In this document: one piece after another, positions 26,403-39,601 of the stretch
Numbering within the stretch: the first letter of the stretch is position 1
Layout: every line of letters starts with the position of its first letter
Assembly: GCF_051020975.1 (NCBI RefSeq)
Contig: NW_027478168.1
Coordinates: forward strand, 1,054,001-1,118,000
Reading direction: 5' to 3'
Source: Osmia lignaria lignaria
Taxonomy: Eukaryota > Arthropoda > Insecta > Hymenoptera > Megachilidae
DNA length: 64,000 nt
Translations under genes and position numbers: made by a program
The notes under the pieces: generated by a model
What the model saw: only the letters and a program-made list of their open reading frames with translations
Database searches by the model: none
Told to the model about the DNA's origin: nothing

Positions 26403-26722
26403 TTGCAGATTTATCTCAAGGGAAGGGGCCTAACGGACATATTTCGAGATATTTCGTCTTCTTGTTGTTCTTCTTCTGCACAGCTAAACTGGAAGTGGCA
26501 TTTCCAGCTCGCAATAGTGCAGAGTTATCTCAAAGAAAGGGGCCACGGTGTTTCTGTATCTATTATGTTGGTGCGGCTTCGGAACTTTTAAATATCTTGA
26601 TATATCTCGAGAACTACGCATCTGATCAAAAAATATCATAGAACATAAAAAGTAGGAAACTTAATTCTCTACAAAAAAGGTCTCTTAACATTTTGCCATA
26701 GCTCGCTTCGTTTCCGAGATAT
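26403..26722 (+). repeat. 320-bp monomer, copy 4 (chimeric)
   Basis: The 2-bp deletion is the same, but the 5' half is Y type with CCTAACGG, CTAAACTGG and CATTTCC. The deletion and the following monomer keep their linkage, so a breakpoint lies between the middle of the unit and the deletion. Confidence 0.9.
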
Positions 26723-27044
26723 TTGCAGATTTATCTCAAGGGAAGGGGCCTGACGGACATATTTCGAGATATTTCTTCTTCTTGTTGTTCTTCTTCTGCA
26801 CAGCTAAGCTGGAAGTGGCATTTGCGGCTCGCACTAGTGCAGAGTTATCTCAAAGAAAGGGGCCACGGTGTTTCTGTATCTCTATTATGTTGGTGCGGCT
26901 TCGGAACTTTTAAATATCTCGATATATCTCGAAAACTACGTTTCTGATCAAAAAATATCATAGAACATAAATTGTAGGAAACATAATTCTCTACAAAAAA
27001 GGTCTCTCAACATTTTGCCATAGCTCGCTTCGTTTCCGAGATAT
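26403..27044 (+). repeat. 320-bp monomer plus CTACGTTTCTG monomer
   Basis: The first unit has the same 2-bp deletion (TGTATCTATTATG) as the units at 15139, 16425 and 21574, but its 5' half is of a different type (CCTAACGG, CTAAACTGG, CATTTCC, and the private ATTTCGTCTTC). It is followed by the same CTACGTTTCTG unit as in the other three cases. The 5' half has evidently been exchanged while the 3' half stayed linked to its neighbour. Confidence 0.87.
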
Positions 27045-28010
27045 TTGCAGATATATCTCAAGGGCAGGGGCCTGACGGACATATTTCGAGATATTTCTTC
27101 TTCTTGTTGTTCTTCTTCTGCACAGCTAAGCTGGAAGTGGCATTTGCGGCTCGCACTAGTGCAGAGTTATCTCAGAGAAAGGGGCCACGGTGTTTCTGTA
27201 TCTCTATTATGTTGGTGCGGCTTCGGAACTTTTAAATATCTCGATATATCTCGAAAACTACGCTTCTGATCGAAAAATATCATAGAACATAAATTGTAGG
27301 AAACATAATTCGCTACAAAAAACGTCTCTTAACATTTTGCCATAGCTCGCTTCGTTTCCGAGATATTTGCAGATTCAGCTCAAAGGAACGGGCCTGACGG
27401 ACATATTTCGAGATACTTCTTTTTCTTGTTGTTCTTCCTCTGCACAGCTAAGCTGGAAGTGGCATTTGCAGCTCGCAATAGTGCAGAGTTATCTCAAAGA
27501 AAGGGGCCACGGTGTTTCTGTATCTCTATTATGTTGGTGCGGCTTCGGAACTTTTAAATATCTTGATATATCTCGAGAACTACGCATCTGATCAGAAAAT
27601 GTCATAGAACATAAAAAGTAGGAAACTTAATTCTCTACAAAAAAGGTCTCTTAACATTTTGCCATAGCTCGCTTCGTTTCCGAGATATTTGCATATTTAT
27701 CTCAAGGGAAGGGGCCTGACGGACATATTTCGAGATATTTCTTCTTCTTGTTGTTCTTCTTCTGCACAGCTAAACTGGAAGTGGCATTTCCAGCTCGCAA
27801 TAGTGCAGAGTTATCTCAAAGAAAGGGGCCACGGTGTTTCTGTATCTCTATTATGTTGGTGCGGCTTCGGAACTTTTAAATATCTTGATATATCTCGAGA
27901 ACTACGCATCTGATCAAAAAATATCATAGAACATAAAAAGTAGGAAACTTAATTCTCTACAAAAAAGGTCTCTTAACATTTTGCCATAGCTCGCTTCGTT
28001 TCCGAGATAT
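27045..28010 (+). repeat. Trimer HOR, copy at 27045
   Basis: The ordered trio is present (CTCAGAGAAAG with GATCGAAAAAT, then GATACTTCTTTTTC, then TTGCATATTTATC). The first unit begins with GGGCAGGGGCC, so it is fused to the 5' part of the unit that normally follows the CTACGTTTCTG monomer. Confidence 0.87.
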
Positions 28011-28976
28011 TTGCAGATTTATCTCAAGGGAAGGGGCCTGTCGGACATATTTCGAGATATTTCTTCTTCTTGTTGTTCTTCTTCTGCACAGCTAAGCTGG
28101 AAGTGGCATTTGCGGCTCGCACTAGTGCAGAGTTATCTCAGAGAAAGGGGCCACGGTGTTTCTGTATCTCTATTATGTTGGTGCGGCTTCGGAACTTTTA
28201 AATATCTCGATATATCTCGAAAACTACGCTTCTGATCGAAAAATATCATAGAACATAAATTGTAGGAAACATAATTCGCTACAAAAAACGTCTCTTAACA
28301 TTTTGCCATAGCTCGCTTCGTTTCCGAGATATTTGCAGATTCAGCTCAAAGGAACGGGCCTGACGGACATATTTCGAGATACTTCTTTTTCTTGTTGTTC
28401 TTCCTCTGCACAGCTAAGCTGGAAGTGGCATTTGCAGCTCGCAATAGTGCAGAGTTATCTCAAAGAAAGGGGCCACGGTGTTTCTGTATCTCTATTATGT
28501 TGGTGCGGCTTCGGAACTTTTAAATATCTTGATATATCTCGAGAACTACGCATCTGATCAAAAAATGTCATAGAACATAAGAAGTAGGAAACTTAATTCT
28601 CTACAAAAAAGGTCTCTTAACATTTTGCCATAGCTCGCTTCGTTTCCGAGATATTTGCATATTTATCTCAAGGGAAGGGGCCTGACGGACATATTTCGAG
28701 ATATTTCTTCTTCTTGTTGTTCTTCTTCTGCACAGCTAAACTGGAAGTGGCATTTCCAGCTCGCAGTAGTGCAGAGTTATCTCAAAGAAAGGGGCCACGG
28801 TGTTTCTGTATCTCTATTATGTTGGTGCGGCTTCGGAACTTTTAAATATCTCGATATATCTCGAAAACTACGCTTCTGATCAAAAAATATCATAGAACAT
28901 TAAAAGTAGGAAACTTAATTCTCTACAAAAAAGGTCTCTTAACATTTTGCCATAGCTCGCTTCGTTTCCGAGATAT
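28011..28976 (+). repeat. Trimer HOR, copy at 28011
   Basis: This is directly adjacent to the previous trimer at a 966-bp offset. It matches 24470-25436 most closely, sharing CTGTCGG, ATAAGAAGTAGG and ACATTAAAAGTAGG. A private change in the last unit is CGCAGTAGTGC. Confidence 0.87.
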
Positions 28977-31230
28977 TTGCAGATTTATCTCAAGGGAAGG
29001 GGCCTGACGGACATATTTCGAGATATTTCTTCTTCTTGTTGTTCTTCTTCTGCACAGCTAAGCTGGAAGTAGCATTTGCGGCTCGCACTAGTGCACAGTT
29101 ATCTCAAAGAAAGGGGCCACGGTGTTTCTGTATCTCTATTATGTTGGTGCGTCTTCGGAACTTTTAAATATCTCGATATATCTCGAAACCTACGCTTCTG
29201 ATCAAAAAATATCATAGAACATAAATTGTAGGAAACATAATTCTCTACAAAAAACGTCTCTTAACATTTTGCCATAGCTCGCTTCGTTTCCGAGATATTT
29301 GCAGATTCAGCTCAAAGGAACTGGCCTGACGGACATATTTCGAGATATTTCTTCTTCTTGTTGTTCTTCTTCTGCACAGCTAAACTGGAAGTGGCATTTC
29401 CAGCTCGCAATAGTGCAGAGTTATCTCAACGAAAGGGGCCACGGTGTTTCTGTATCTCTATTATGTTGGTGCGGTTTCGGAACTTTTAAATATCTTGATA
29501 TATCTCGAGAACTACGCATCTGATCAGAAAATATCGTAGAACATAAAAAGTAGGAAACTTAATTCTCTACAAAAAAGGTCTCTTAACATTTTGCCATAGC
29601 TCGCTTCGTTTCCGAGATATTTGCAGATTCAGCTCAAAGGAACGGGCCTGACGGACATATTTCGAGATACTTCTTCTTCTTGTTGTTCTTCCTCTGCACA
29701 GCTAAGCTGGAAGTGGCATTTGCGGCTCGCAATAGTGCAGAGTTATCTCAAAGAAAGGGGCCACGGTGTTTCTGTATCTCTATTATGTTGGTGCGGCTTC
29801 GGAACTTTTAAATATCTTGATATATCTCGAGAACTACGCATCTGATCAGAAAATATCATAGAACATAAAAAGTAGGAAACTTAATTCTCTACAAAAAAGG
29901 TCTCTTAACATTTTGCCATAGCTCGCTTCGTTTCCGAGATATTTGCAGATTTATCTCAAGGGAAGGGGCCTGACGGACATATTTCGAGATATTTCTTCTT
30001 CTTGTTGTTCTTCTTCTGCACAGCTAAGCTGGAAGTGGCATTTGCAGCTCGCACTAGTGCAGAGTTATCTCAAAGAAAGGGGCCACGGTGTTTCTGTATC
30101 TCTATTATGTTGGTGCGGCTTCGGAACTTTTAAATATCTCGATATATCTCGAAAACTACGCTTCTGATCAAAAAATATCATAGAACATAAATTGTAGGAA
30201 ACATAATTCTCTACAAAAAAGGTCTCTTAACATTTTGCCATAGCTCGCTTCGTTTCCGAGATATTTGCAGATATATCTCAAGGGAAGGGGCCTGACGGAC
30301 ATATTTCGAGATATTTCTTCTTCTTGTTGTTCTTCTTCTGCACAGCTAAGCTGGAAGTGGCATTTACAGCTCGCAATAGTGCAGAGTTATCTCAACGAAA
30401 GGGGCCACGGTGTTTCTGTATCTCTATTATGTTGGTGCGGCTTCGGAACTTTTAAATATCTCGATATATCTCGAAAACTACGCTTCTGATCAAAAAATAT
30501 CATAGAACATAAATTGTAGGAAGCATAATTATCTACAAAAAAGGTCTCTTAACATTTTGCCATAGCTCGCTTCGTTTCCGAGATATTTGCAGATATATCT
30601 CAAGGGAAGCGGCCTGACGGACATATTTCGAGATATTTCTTCTTCTTGTTGTTCTTCTTCTGCACAGCTAAGCTGGAAGTGGCATTTGCGGCTCGCACTA
30701 GTGCAGAGTTATCTCAAAGAAAGGGGCCACGGTGTTTCTGTATCTCCATTATGTTGGTGCGGCTTCGGAACTTTTAAATATCTCGATATATCTCGAAAAC
30801 TACGCTTCTGATCAAAAAATATCATAGAACCTAAATTGTAGGAAACATAATTCTCTACCAAAAAGGTCTCTTAACATTTTGCCATAGCTCGCTTCGTTTC
30901 CGAGATATTTGCAGATATATCTCAAGGGAAGGGGCCTGACGGACATATTTCGAGATATTTCTTCTTCTTGTTGTTCTTCTTCTGCACAGCTAAGCTGGAA
31001 GTGGCATTTGCAGCTCGCAATAGTGCAGAGTTATCTCAAAGAAAGAGGCCACGGTGTTTCTGTATCTCTATTATGTTGGTGCGGTTTCGGAACTTTTAAA
31101 TATCTTGATATATCTCGAGAACTACGCATCTGATCAAAAAATATCATAGAACATAAAAAGTAGGAAACTTAATTCTCTACAAAAAAGGTCTCTCAACATT
31201 TTGCCATAGCTCGCTTCGTTTCCGAGATAT
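28977..31230 (+). repeat. Seven mixed monomers
   Basis: These units have mixed 5' and 3' types and no evident higher-order period. The unit at 28977 has GGAAGTAGC, which puts a stop in the pseudo-coding frame. The units at 29299 and 30265 share ATCTCAACG. The unit at 30587 carries GGGAAGCGGCC and TGTATCTCCATT. Confidence 0.8.
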
Positions 31231-33484
31231 TTGCAGATTTATCTCAAGGGAAGGGGCCTGACGGACATATTTCGAGATATTTCTTCTTCTTGTTGTTCTT
31301 CTTCTGCACAGCTGAGCTGGAAGTGGCATTTGCAGGTCGCAATAGTGCAGAGTTATCTCAAAGAAAGGGGCCACGGTGTTTCTGTATCTCTATTATGTTG
31401 GTGCGGTTTCGGAACTTTTAAATATCTTGATATATCTCGAGAGCTACGCATCTGATCAAAAAATATCATAGAACATGAAAAGTAGGAAACTTAATTCTCT
31501 ACAAGAAAGGTCTCTTAACATTTTGCCATAGCTCGCTTCGTTTCCGAGATATTTGCAGATTCAGCTCAAAGGAACTGGCCTGACGGACATATTTCGAGAT
31601 ATTTCTTCTTCTTGTTGTTCTTCCTCTGCACAGCTAAGCTGGAAGTGGCATTTGCAGCTCGCAATAGTGCAGAGTTATCTTAAAGAAAGGGGCCACGGTG
31701 TTTCTGTATCTCTATTATGTTGGTGCGGCTTCGGAACTTTTAAATATCTTGATATATCTCGAGAACTACGCATCTGATCAAAAAATGTCATAGAACATAA
31801 AAAGTAGGAAACTTAATTCTCTACAAAAAAGGTCTCTTAACATTTTGCCATAGCTCGCTTCGTTTCCGAGATATTTGCATATATATCTCAAGGGAAGGGG
31901 CCTGACGGACATATTTCGAGATATTTCTTCTTCTTGTTGTTCTTCTTCTGCACAGCTAAGCTGGAAGTGGCATTTGCGGCTCGCACTAGTGCAGAGTTAT
32001 CTCAAAGAAAGGGGCCACGGTGTTTCTGTATCTCTATTATGTTGGTGCGGCTTCGGAACTTTTAAATATCTCGATATATCTCAAAAACTACGCTTCTGAT
32101 CAAAAAATATCATAGAACATAAAAAGTAGGAAACTTAATTCTCTACAAAAAAGGTCTCTTAACATTTTGCCATAGCTCGCTTCGTTTCCGAGATATTTGC
32201 AGATTTATCTCAAGGGAAGGGGCCTAACGGACATATTTCGAGATATTTCTTCTTCTTGTTGTTCTTCTTCTGCACAGCTAAACTGGAAGTGGCATTTCCA
32301 GCTCGCAATAGTGCAGAGTTATCTCAAAGAAAGGGGCCACGGTGTTTCTGTATCTCTATTATGTTGGTGCGGTTTCGGAACTTTTAAATATCTTGATATA
32401 TCTCGAGAACTACGCATCTGATCAAAAAATATCATACAACATAAAAAGTAGGAAACTTAATTCTCTACAAAAAAGGTCTCTTAACATTTTGCCATAGCTC
32501 GCTTCGTTTCCGAGATATTTGCAGATTTATCTCAAGGGAAGGGGCCTGACGGACATATTTCGAGATATTTCTTCTTCTTGTTGTTCTTCTTCTGCACAGC
32601 TGAGCTGGAAGTGGCATTTGCAGGTCGCAATAGTGCAGAGTTATCTCAAAGAAAGGGGCCACGGTGTTTCTGTATCTCTATTATGTTGGTGCGGCTTCGG
32701 AACTTTTAAATATCTCGATATATCTCTAAAACTACGCTTCTGATCAAAAAATATCATAGAACGTAAATTGTAGGAAACATTATTCTCTACAAAAAAGGTC
32801 TCTTAACATTTTGCCATAGCTCGCTTCGTTTCCGAGATATTGGCAGATTCATCTCAAGGGAAGGGGTCTGACGGACATATTTCGAGATATTTCTTCTTCT
32901 TGTTGTTCTTCTTCTGCACAGCTAAGCTCGAAGCGGCATTTGCAGCTCGCAATAGTGCAGAGTTATCTCAAAGAAAGAGGCCACGGTGTTTCTGTATCTC
33001 TATTATGTTGGTGCGGCTTCGGAACTTTTACATATCTTGATATATCTCGAGAACTACGCGTCTGATCAAAAAATATCATAGAACATAAAAAGTAGGAAAC
33101 ATAATTCTCTACAAAAACGGTCTCTTAGCATTTTGCCATAGCTCGCTTCGTTTCCGAGATATTTGCAGATATATCTCAAGGGAAGGGGCCTGACGGACAT
33201 ATTTCGAGATATTTCTTCTTCTTGTTGTTCTTCTTCTGCACAGCTAAGCTGGAAGTTGCATTTGCGGCTCGCACTAGTGCACAGTTATCTCAAAGAAAGG
33301 GGCCACGGTGTTTCTGTATCTCTATTATGTTGGTGCGTCTTCGGAACTTTTAAATATCTCGATATATCTCGAAAACTACGCTTCTGATCAAAAAATATCA
33401 TAGAACATAAATTGTAGGAAACATAATTCTCTACAAAAAACGTCTCTTAACATTTTGCCATAGCTCGCTTCGTTTCCGAGATAT
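31231..33484 (+). repeat. Seven monomers with dispersed duplicates
   Basis: It includes two CAGCTGAGCTGG units (31231, 32519), a Q unit with ATCTTAAAG and AAAATGTCATAG (31553) and a TTGCATATATATC unit (31875). The 31553-31875 pair returns at 33485-33807, six monomers away. The 3' end of the unit at 32841 plus the unit at 33163 (GTGCGTCTTCGG, GTGCACAG) returns at 35095-35738. Confidence 0.82.
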
Positions 33485-36400
33485 TTGCAGATTCAGCTCA
33501 AAGGAACTGGCCTGACGGACATATTTCGAGATATTTCTTCTTCTTGTTGTTCTTCCTCTGCACAGCTAAGCTGGAAGTGGCATTTGCAGCTCGCAATAGT
33601 GCAGAGTTATCTTAAAGAAAGGGGCCACGGTGTTTCTGTATCTCTATTATGTTGGTGCGGCTTCGGAACTTTTAAATATCTTGATATATCTCGAGAACTA
33701 CGCATCTGATCAAAAAATGTCATAGAACATAAAAAGTAGGAAACTTAATTCTCTACAAAAAAGGTCCCGTAACATTTTGCCATAGCTCGCTTCGTTTCCG
33801 AGATATTTGCATATATATCTCAAGGGAAGGGGCCTGACGGACATATTTCGAGATATTTCTTCTTCTTGTTGTTCTTCTTCTGCACAGCTAAACTGGAAGT
33901 GGCATTTCCAGCTCGCAATAGTGCAGAGTTATCTCAAAGAAAGGGGCCACGGTGTTTCTGTATCTCTATTATGTTGGTGCGGTTTCGGAACTTTTAAATA
34001 TCTTGATATATCTCGAGAACTACGCATCTGATCAAAAAATATCATAGAACATAAAAAGTAGGAAACTTAATTCTCTACAAAAAAGGTCTCTTAACATTTT
34101 GCCATAGCTCGCTTCGTTTCCGAGATATTTGCAGATTTATCTCAAGGGAAGGGGCCTGACGGACATATTTCGAGATATTTCTTCTTCTTGTTGTTCTTCT
34201 TCTGCACAGCTAAGCTGGAAGTGGCATTTGCGGCTCGCACTAGTGCAGAGTTATCTCAAAGAAAGGGGCCACGGTGTTTCTGTATCTCTATTATGTTGGT
34301 GCGGCTTCGGAACTTTTAAATATCTCGATATATCTCGAAAACTACGCTTCTGATCAAAAAATATCATAGAACATAAATTGTAGGAAACATTATTCTCTAC
34401 AAAAAAGGTCTCTTAACATTTTGCCATAGCTCGCTTCGTTTCCGAGATATTTGCAGATTCATCTCAAGGGAAGGGGTCTGACGGACATATTTCGAGATAT
34501 TTCTTCTTCTTGTTGTTCTTCTTCTGCACAGCTAAGCTCGAAGCGGCATTTGCAGCTCGCAATAGTGCAGAGTTATCTCAAAGAAAGAGGCCAGGGTGTT
34601 TCTGTACCTCTATTATGTTGGTGCAGCTTCGGAACTTTTAAATATCTTGATATATCTCGAGAACTACGCATCTGATCAAAGAATATCATAGAAGATAAAA
34701 AGTAGGAAACTTAATTCTCTACAAAAAAGGTCTCTTAACATTTCGCCATAGCTCGCTTCGTTTCCGAGATATTTGCAGATTTATCTCAAGGGAAGTGGCC
34801 TGACGGACATATTTCGAGATATTTATTCTTCTTGTTGTTCTTCTTCTGCACAGCTAAGCTGGAAGTGGCATTTGCGGCTCGCACTAGTGCAGAGTTATCT
34901 CAAAGAAAGGGGCCACGGTGTTTCTGTATCTCTATTATGTTGGTGCGGCTTCGGAACTTTTAAATATCTTGATATATCTCGAGAACTACGCATCTGATCA
35001 AAAAATATCATAGAACATGAAAAGTAGGAAACTTAATTCTCTACAAAAAAGGTCTGTTAACATTTTGCCATAGCTCTCTTCGTTTCCGAGATATTTGCAG
35101 ATTTATCTCAAGGGAAGGGGCCTGACGGACATATTTCGAGATATTTCTTCTTCTTGTTGTTCTTCTTCTGCACAGCTAAGCTGGAAGTGGCATTTGCAGC
35201 TCGCAATAGTGCAGAGTTATCTCAAAGAAAGGGGCCACGGTGTTTCTGTATCTCTATTATGTTGGTGCGGCTTCGGAACTTTTAAATATCTTGATATATC
35301 TCGAGAACTACGCGTCTGATCAAAAAATATCATAGAACATAAAAAGTAGGAAACATAATTCTCTACAAAAACGGTCTCTTAACATTTTGCCATAGCTCGC
35401 TTCGTTTCCGAGATATTTGCAGATATATCTCAAGGGAAGGGGCCTGACGGACATATTTCGAGATATTTCTTCTTCTTGTTGTTCTTCTTCTGCACAGCTA
35501 AGCTGGAAGTGGCATTTGCGGCTCGCACTGGTGCACAGTTATCTCAAAGAAAGGGGCCACGGTGTTTCTGTATCTCTATTATGTTGGTGCGTCTTCGGAA
35601 CTTTTAAATATCTCGATATATCTCGAAAACTACGCTTCTGATCAAAAAATATCATAGAACATAAATTGTAGGAAACATAATTCTCTACAAAAAACGTCTC
35701 TTAACATTTTGCCATAGCTCGCTTCGTTTCCGAGATATTTGCAGATTCAGCTCAAAGGAACTGGCCTGACGGACATATTTCGAGATATTTCTTCTTCTTG
35801 TTGTTCTTCCTCTGCACAGCTAAGCTGGAAGTGGCATTTGCGGCTCGCACTAGTGCAGAGTTATCTCAAAGAAAGGGGCCACGGTGTTTCTGTATCCCTA
35901 TTATGTTGGTGCGGCTTCGGAACTTTTAAATATCTTGATATATCTCGAGAACTACGCATCTGATCAAAAAATATCATAGAACATAAAAAGTAGGAAACTT
36001 AATTCTCTACAAAAAAGGTCTCTTAACATTTTGCCATAGCTCGCTTCGTTTCCGAGATATTTGCAGATTTATCTCAAGGGAAGGGGCCTGACGGACATAT
36101 TTCGAGATATTTCTTCTTCTTGTTGTTCTTCTTCTGCACAGCTAAGCTGGAAGTGGCATTTGCGGCTCGCACTAGTGCAGAGTTATCTCAAAGAAAGGGA
36201 CCACGGTGTTTCTGTATCTCTATTATGTTGGTGCGGCTTCGGAACTTTTAAATATCTCGATATATCTCGAAAACTACGCTTCTGATCAAAAAATATCATA
36301 GAACATAAATTGTAGGAAACATAATTCTCTACAAAAAAGGTCTCTTAACATTTTGCCATAGCTCGCTTCGTTTCCGAGATATTTGCAGATATATCTCAAG

Positions 36401-37991
36401 GGAAGGGGCCTGACGGACATATTTCGAGATATTTCTTCTTCTTGTTGTTCTTCTTCTGCACAGCTAAGCTGGAAGTGGCATTTACAGCTCGCAATAGTGC
36501 AGAGTTATCTCAAAGAAAGGGGCCACGGTGTTTCTGTATCTCTATTATGTTGGTGCGGCTTCGGAACTTTTAAATATCTTGATATATCTCGAGAACTACG
36601 CATCTGATCAAAAAATATCATAGAACATGAAAAGTAGGAAACTTAATTCTCTACAAAAAAGGTCTGTTAACATTTTGCCATAGCTCTCTTCGTTTCCGAG
36701 ATATTTGCAGATTTATCTCAAGGGAAGGGGCCTGACGGACATATTTCGAGATATTTCTTCTTCTTGTTGTTCTTCTTCTGCACAGCTAAGCTGGAAGTGG
36801 CATTTGCAGCTCGCAATAGTGCAGAGTTATCTCAAAGAAAGGGGCCACGGTGTTTCTGTATCTCTATTATGTTGGTGCGGCTTCGGAACTTTTAAATATC
36901 TTGATATATCTCGAGAACTACGCGTCTGATCAAAAAATATCATAGAACATAAAAAGTAGGAAACTTAATTCTCTACAAAAAAGGTCGCTTAACATTTTGC
37001 CATAGCTCGCTTCGTTTCCGAGATATTTGCATATTTATCTCAAGGGAAGGGGCCTGACGGACATATTTCGAGATATTTCTTCTTCTTGTTGTTCTTCTTC
37101 TGCACAGCTAAGCTGGAAGTGGCATTTGCGGCTCGCACTAGTGCAGAGTTATCTCAAAGAACGGGGCCACGGTGTTTCTGTATCCCTATTATGTTGGTGC
37201 GGCTTCGGAACTTTTAAATATCTTGATATATCTCGAGAACTACGCTTCTGATCAAAAAATATCATAGAACATAAATTGTAGGAAACATAATTCTCTACAA
37301 AAAACGTCTCTTAACATTTTGCCATAGCTCGCTTCGTTTCCGAGATATTTGCAGATTCAGCTCAAAGGAACTGGCCTGACGGACATATTTCGAGATATTT
37401 CTTCTTCTTGTTGTTCTTCTTCTGCACAGCTGAGCTGGAAGTGGCATTTGCAGGTCGCAATAGTGCAGAGTTATCTCAAAGAAAGGGGCCACGGTGTTTC
37501 TGTATCTCTATTCTGTTGTTGCGGCTTCGGAACTTTTAAATATCTTGATATATCTCGAGAACTACGCATCTGATCAAAAAATATCATAGAACATAAAAAG
37601 TAGGAAACTTAATTCTCTACAAAAAAGTCTGTTAACATTTTGCCATAGCTCGCTTCGTTTCCGAGATATTTGCAGATTTATCTCAAGGGAAGGGGCCTGA
37701 CGGACATATTTCGAGATATTTCTTCTTCTTGTTGTTCTTCTTCTGCACAGCTAAGCTGGAAGTGGCATTTGCAGCTCGCAATAGTGCAGAGTTATCTCAA
37801 AGAAAGGGACCACGGTGTTTCCGTATCTCTATTATGTTGGTGCGGCTTCGGAACTTTTAAATATCTTGATATATCTCGAGAACTACGCGTCTGATCAAAA
37901 AATATCATAGAACATAAAAAGTAGGAAACATAATTCTCTACAAAAAAGGTCTCTTAACATTTTGCCATAGCTCGCTTCGTTTCCGAGATAT
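33485..37991 (+). repeat. Fourteen mixed monomers with paired segments
   Basis: The stretch contains second copies of segments from the preceding block and an internal pair. The end of the unit at 34773 plus the unit at 35095 (ACATGAAAAGTAGG, GGTCTGTTAAC, TAGCTCTCTTCG, CGCGTCTGATC) matches the end of 36383 plus 36705 at an offset of 1610 bp. The unit at 34451 carries CTCGAAGCGGC, CCAGGGTG and TGTACCTC. The unit at 37349 is 321 bp long. Confidence 0.82.
37349..37669 (+). repeat. 321-bp monomer (A-run contraction)
   Basis: The A-rich tail reads CTACAAAAAAGTCTG, one base shorter than CTACAAAAAAGGTCTG. The unit is Q type at its 5' end and carries CAGCTGAGCTGG and GCAGGTCGC in the middle, a combination seen nowhere else in the window. 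Confidence 0.85.
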
Positions 37992-39601
37992 TTGCAGATT
38001 TATCTCAAGGGAAGGGGCCTGACGGACATATTTCGAGATACTTCTTCTTCTTGTTGTTCTTCTTCTGCGCAGCTAAGCTGGAAGTGGCATTTGCAGCTCG
38101 CAATAGTGCAGAGATATCTCAAAGAAAGGGGCCACGGTGTTTCTGTATCTCTATTATGCTGGTGCGGCTTCGGAACTTTTAAATATCTTGATATATCTCG
38201 AGAACTACGCATCTGATCCAAAAATATCATAGAACATAAATAGTAGGAAACTTAATTCTCTACAAAAAAGGTCTCTCAGCATTTTGCCATAGCTCGCTTC
38301 GTTTCCGAGATATTTGCAGATTTATCTCAAGGGAAGGGGCCTAACGGACATATTTCCAGATATTTCTTCTTCTTGTTGTTCTTCTTCTGCACAGCTAAGC
38401 TGGAAGTGGCATTTGCGGCTCGCACTAGTGCAGAGTTATCTCAAAGAAAGGGGCCACGGTGTTTCTGTATCTCTATTATGTTGGTGCAGCTTCAGAACTT
38501 TTAAATATCTTGATGTATCTCGAGAACTACGCATCTGATCCAAAAATATCATAGAAGGTAAAAAGTAGGAAACTTAATTCTCTACAAAAAAGGTCTCTTA
38601 ACATTTTGCCATAGCTCGCTTCGTTTCCGAGATATTTGCAGATTTATCTCATGGTAAGGGGCCTGACGGACATATTTCGAGATATTTCTTCTTCTTGTTG
38701 TTCTTCTTCTGCACAGCTAAGCTGGAAGTGGCATTTGCAGCTCGCAATAGTGCATAGCTATCTGAAAGAAAGGGGCCACGGTGTTTCTGTATCTCTATTA
38801 TGTTGGTGCGGCTTCGGAACTTTTAAATATCTTGATATATCTCGAGAACTACGCATCTGATCAAAAAATATCATAGAACATAAAAAGTAGGAAACTTAAT
38901 TCGCTACAAAAAAGGTCTCTTAACATTTTGCCATAGCTCGCTTCGTTTCCGAGATATTTGCAGATTTATCTCAAGGGAAGGGGCCTAACGGACATATTTC
39001 GTGATATTTCTTCTTCTTGTTGTTCTTCTTCTGCACAGCTAAGCTGGAAGTGGCATTTACAGCTCGCAATAGTGCAGAGTTATCTCAAAGAAAGGGGCCA
39101 CGGTGTTTCTGTATCTCTATTATGTTGGTGCGGCTTCGGAACTTTTAAATATCTTGATATATCTCGAGAACTACGCATCTGATCAAAAAATATCATAGAA
39201 GATAAAAAGTAGGGAACTTAATTCTCTACAAAAAAGGTCTCTTAACATTTTCCCATAGCTGGCATCGTTTCCGAGATATTTGCAGATTTATCTCAAGGGA
39301 AGGGGCCTGACGGACATATTCCGAGATATTTCTTCTTCTTGTTGTTCTTCTTCTGCACAGCTAAGCTGGAAGTGGCATTTGCAGCTCGCAATAGTGCAGA
39401 GTTATCTCAAAGAAAGGGGCCACGGTGTTTCTGTATCTCTATTATGTTGGTGCGGCTTCGGAACTTTTAAATATCTTGATATATCTCGAGAACTACGCAT
39501 CTGATCAAAAAATATCATAGAACATAAAAAGTAGGAAACTTAATTCTCTACAAAAAAGGTCTCCTATCATTTTGCCATAGCTCTCTTCGTTTCCGAGATA
39601 T
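37992..39601 (+). repeat. Five-monomer HOR, copy 1 (1610 bp)
   Basis: Ordered markers are GAGATATCTCAAAG with TATGCTGGTG and GATCCAAAAAT; ATTTCCAGATATT with GTGCAGCTTCAG and GATGTATCTC; CTCATGGTAAGG with GTGCATAGCTATC; TTTCGTGATATT; and TTTTCCCATAGCTGGCATCG with ATATTCCGAG. Every one of these recurs 1610 bp later. Confidence 0.92.
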
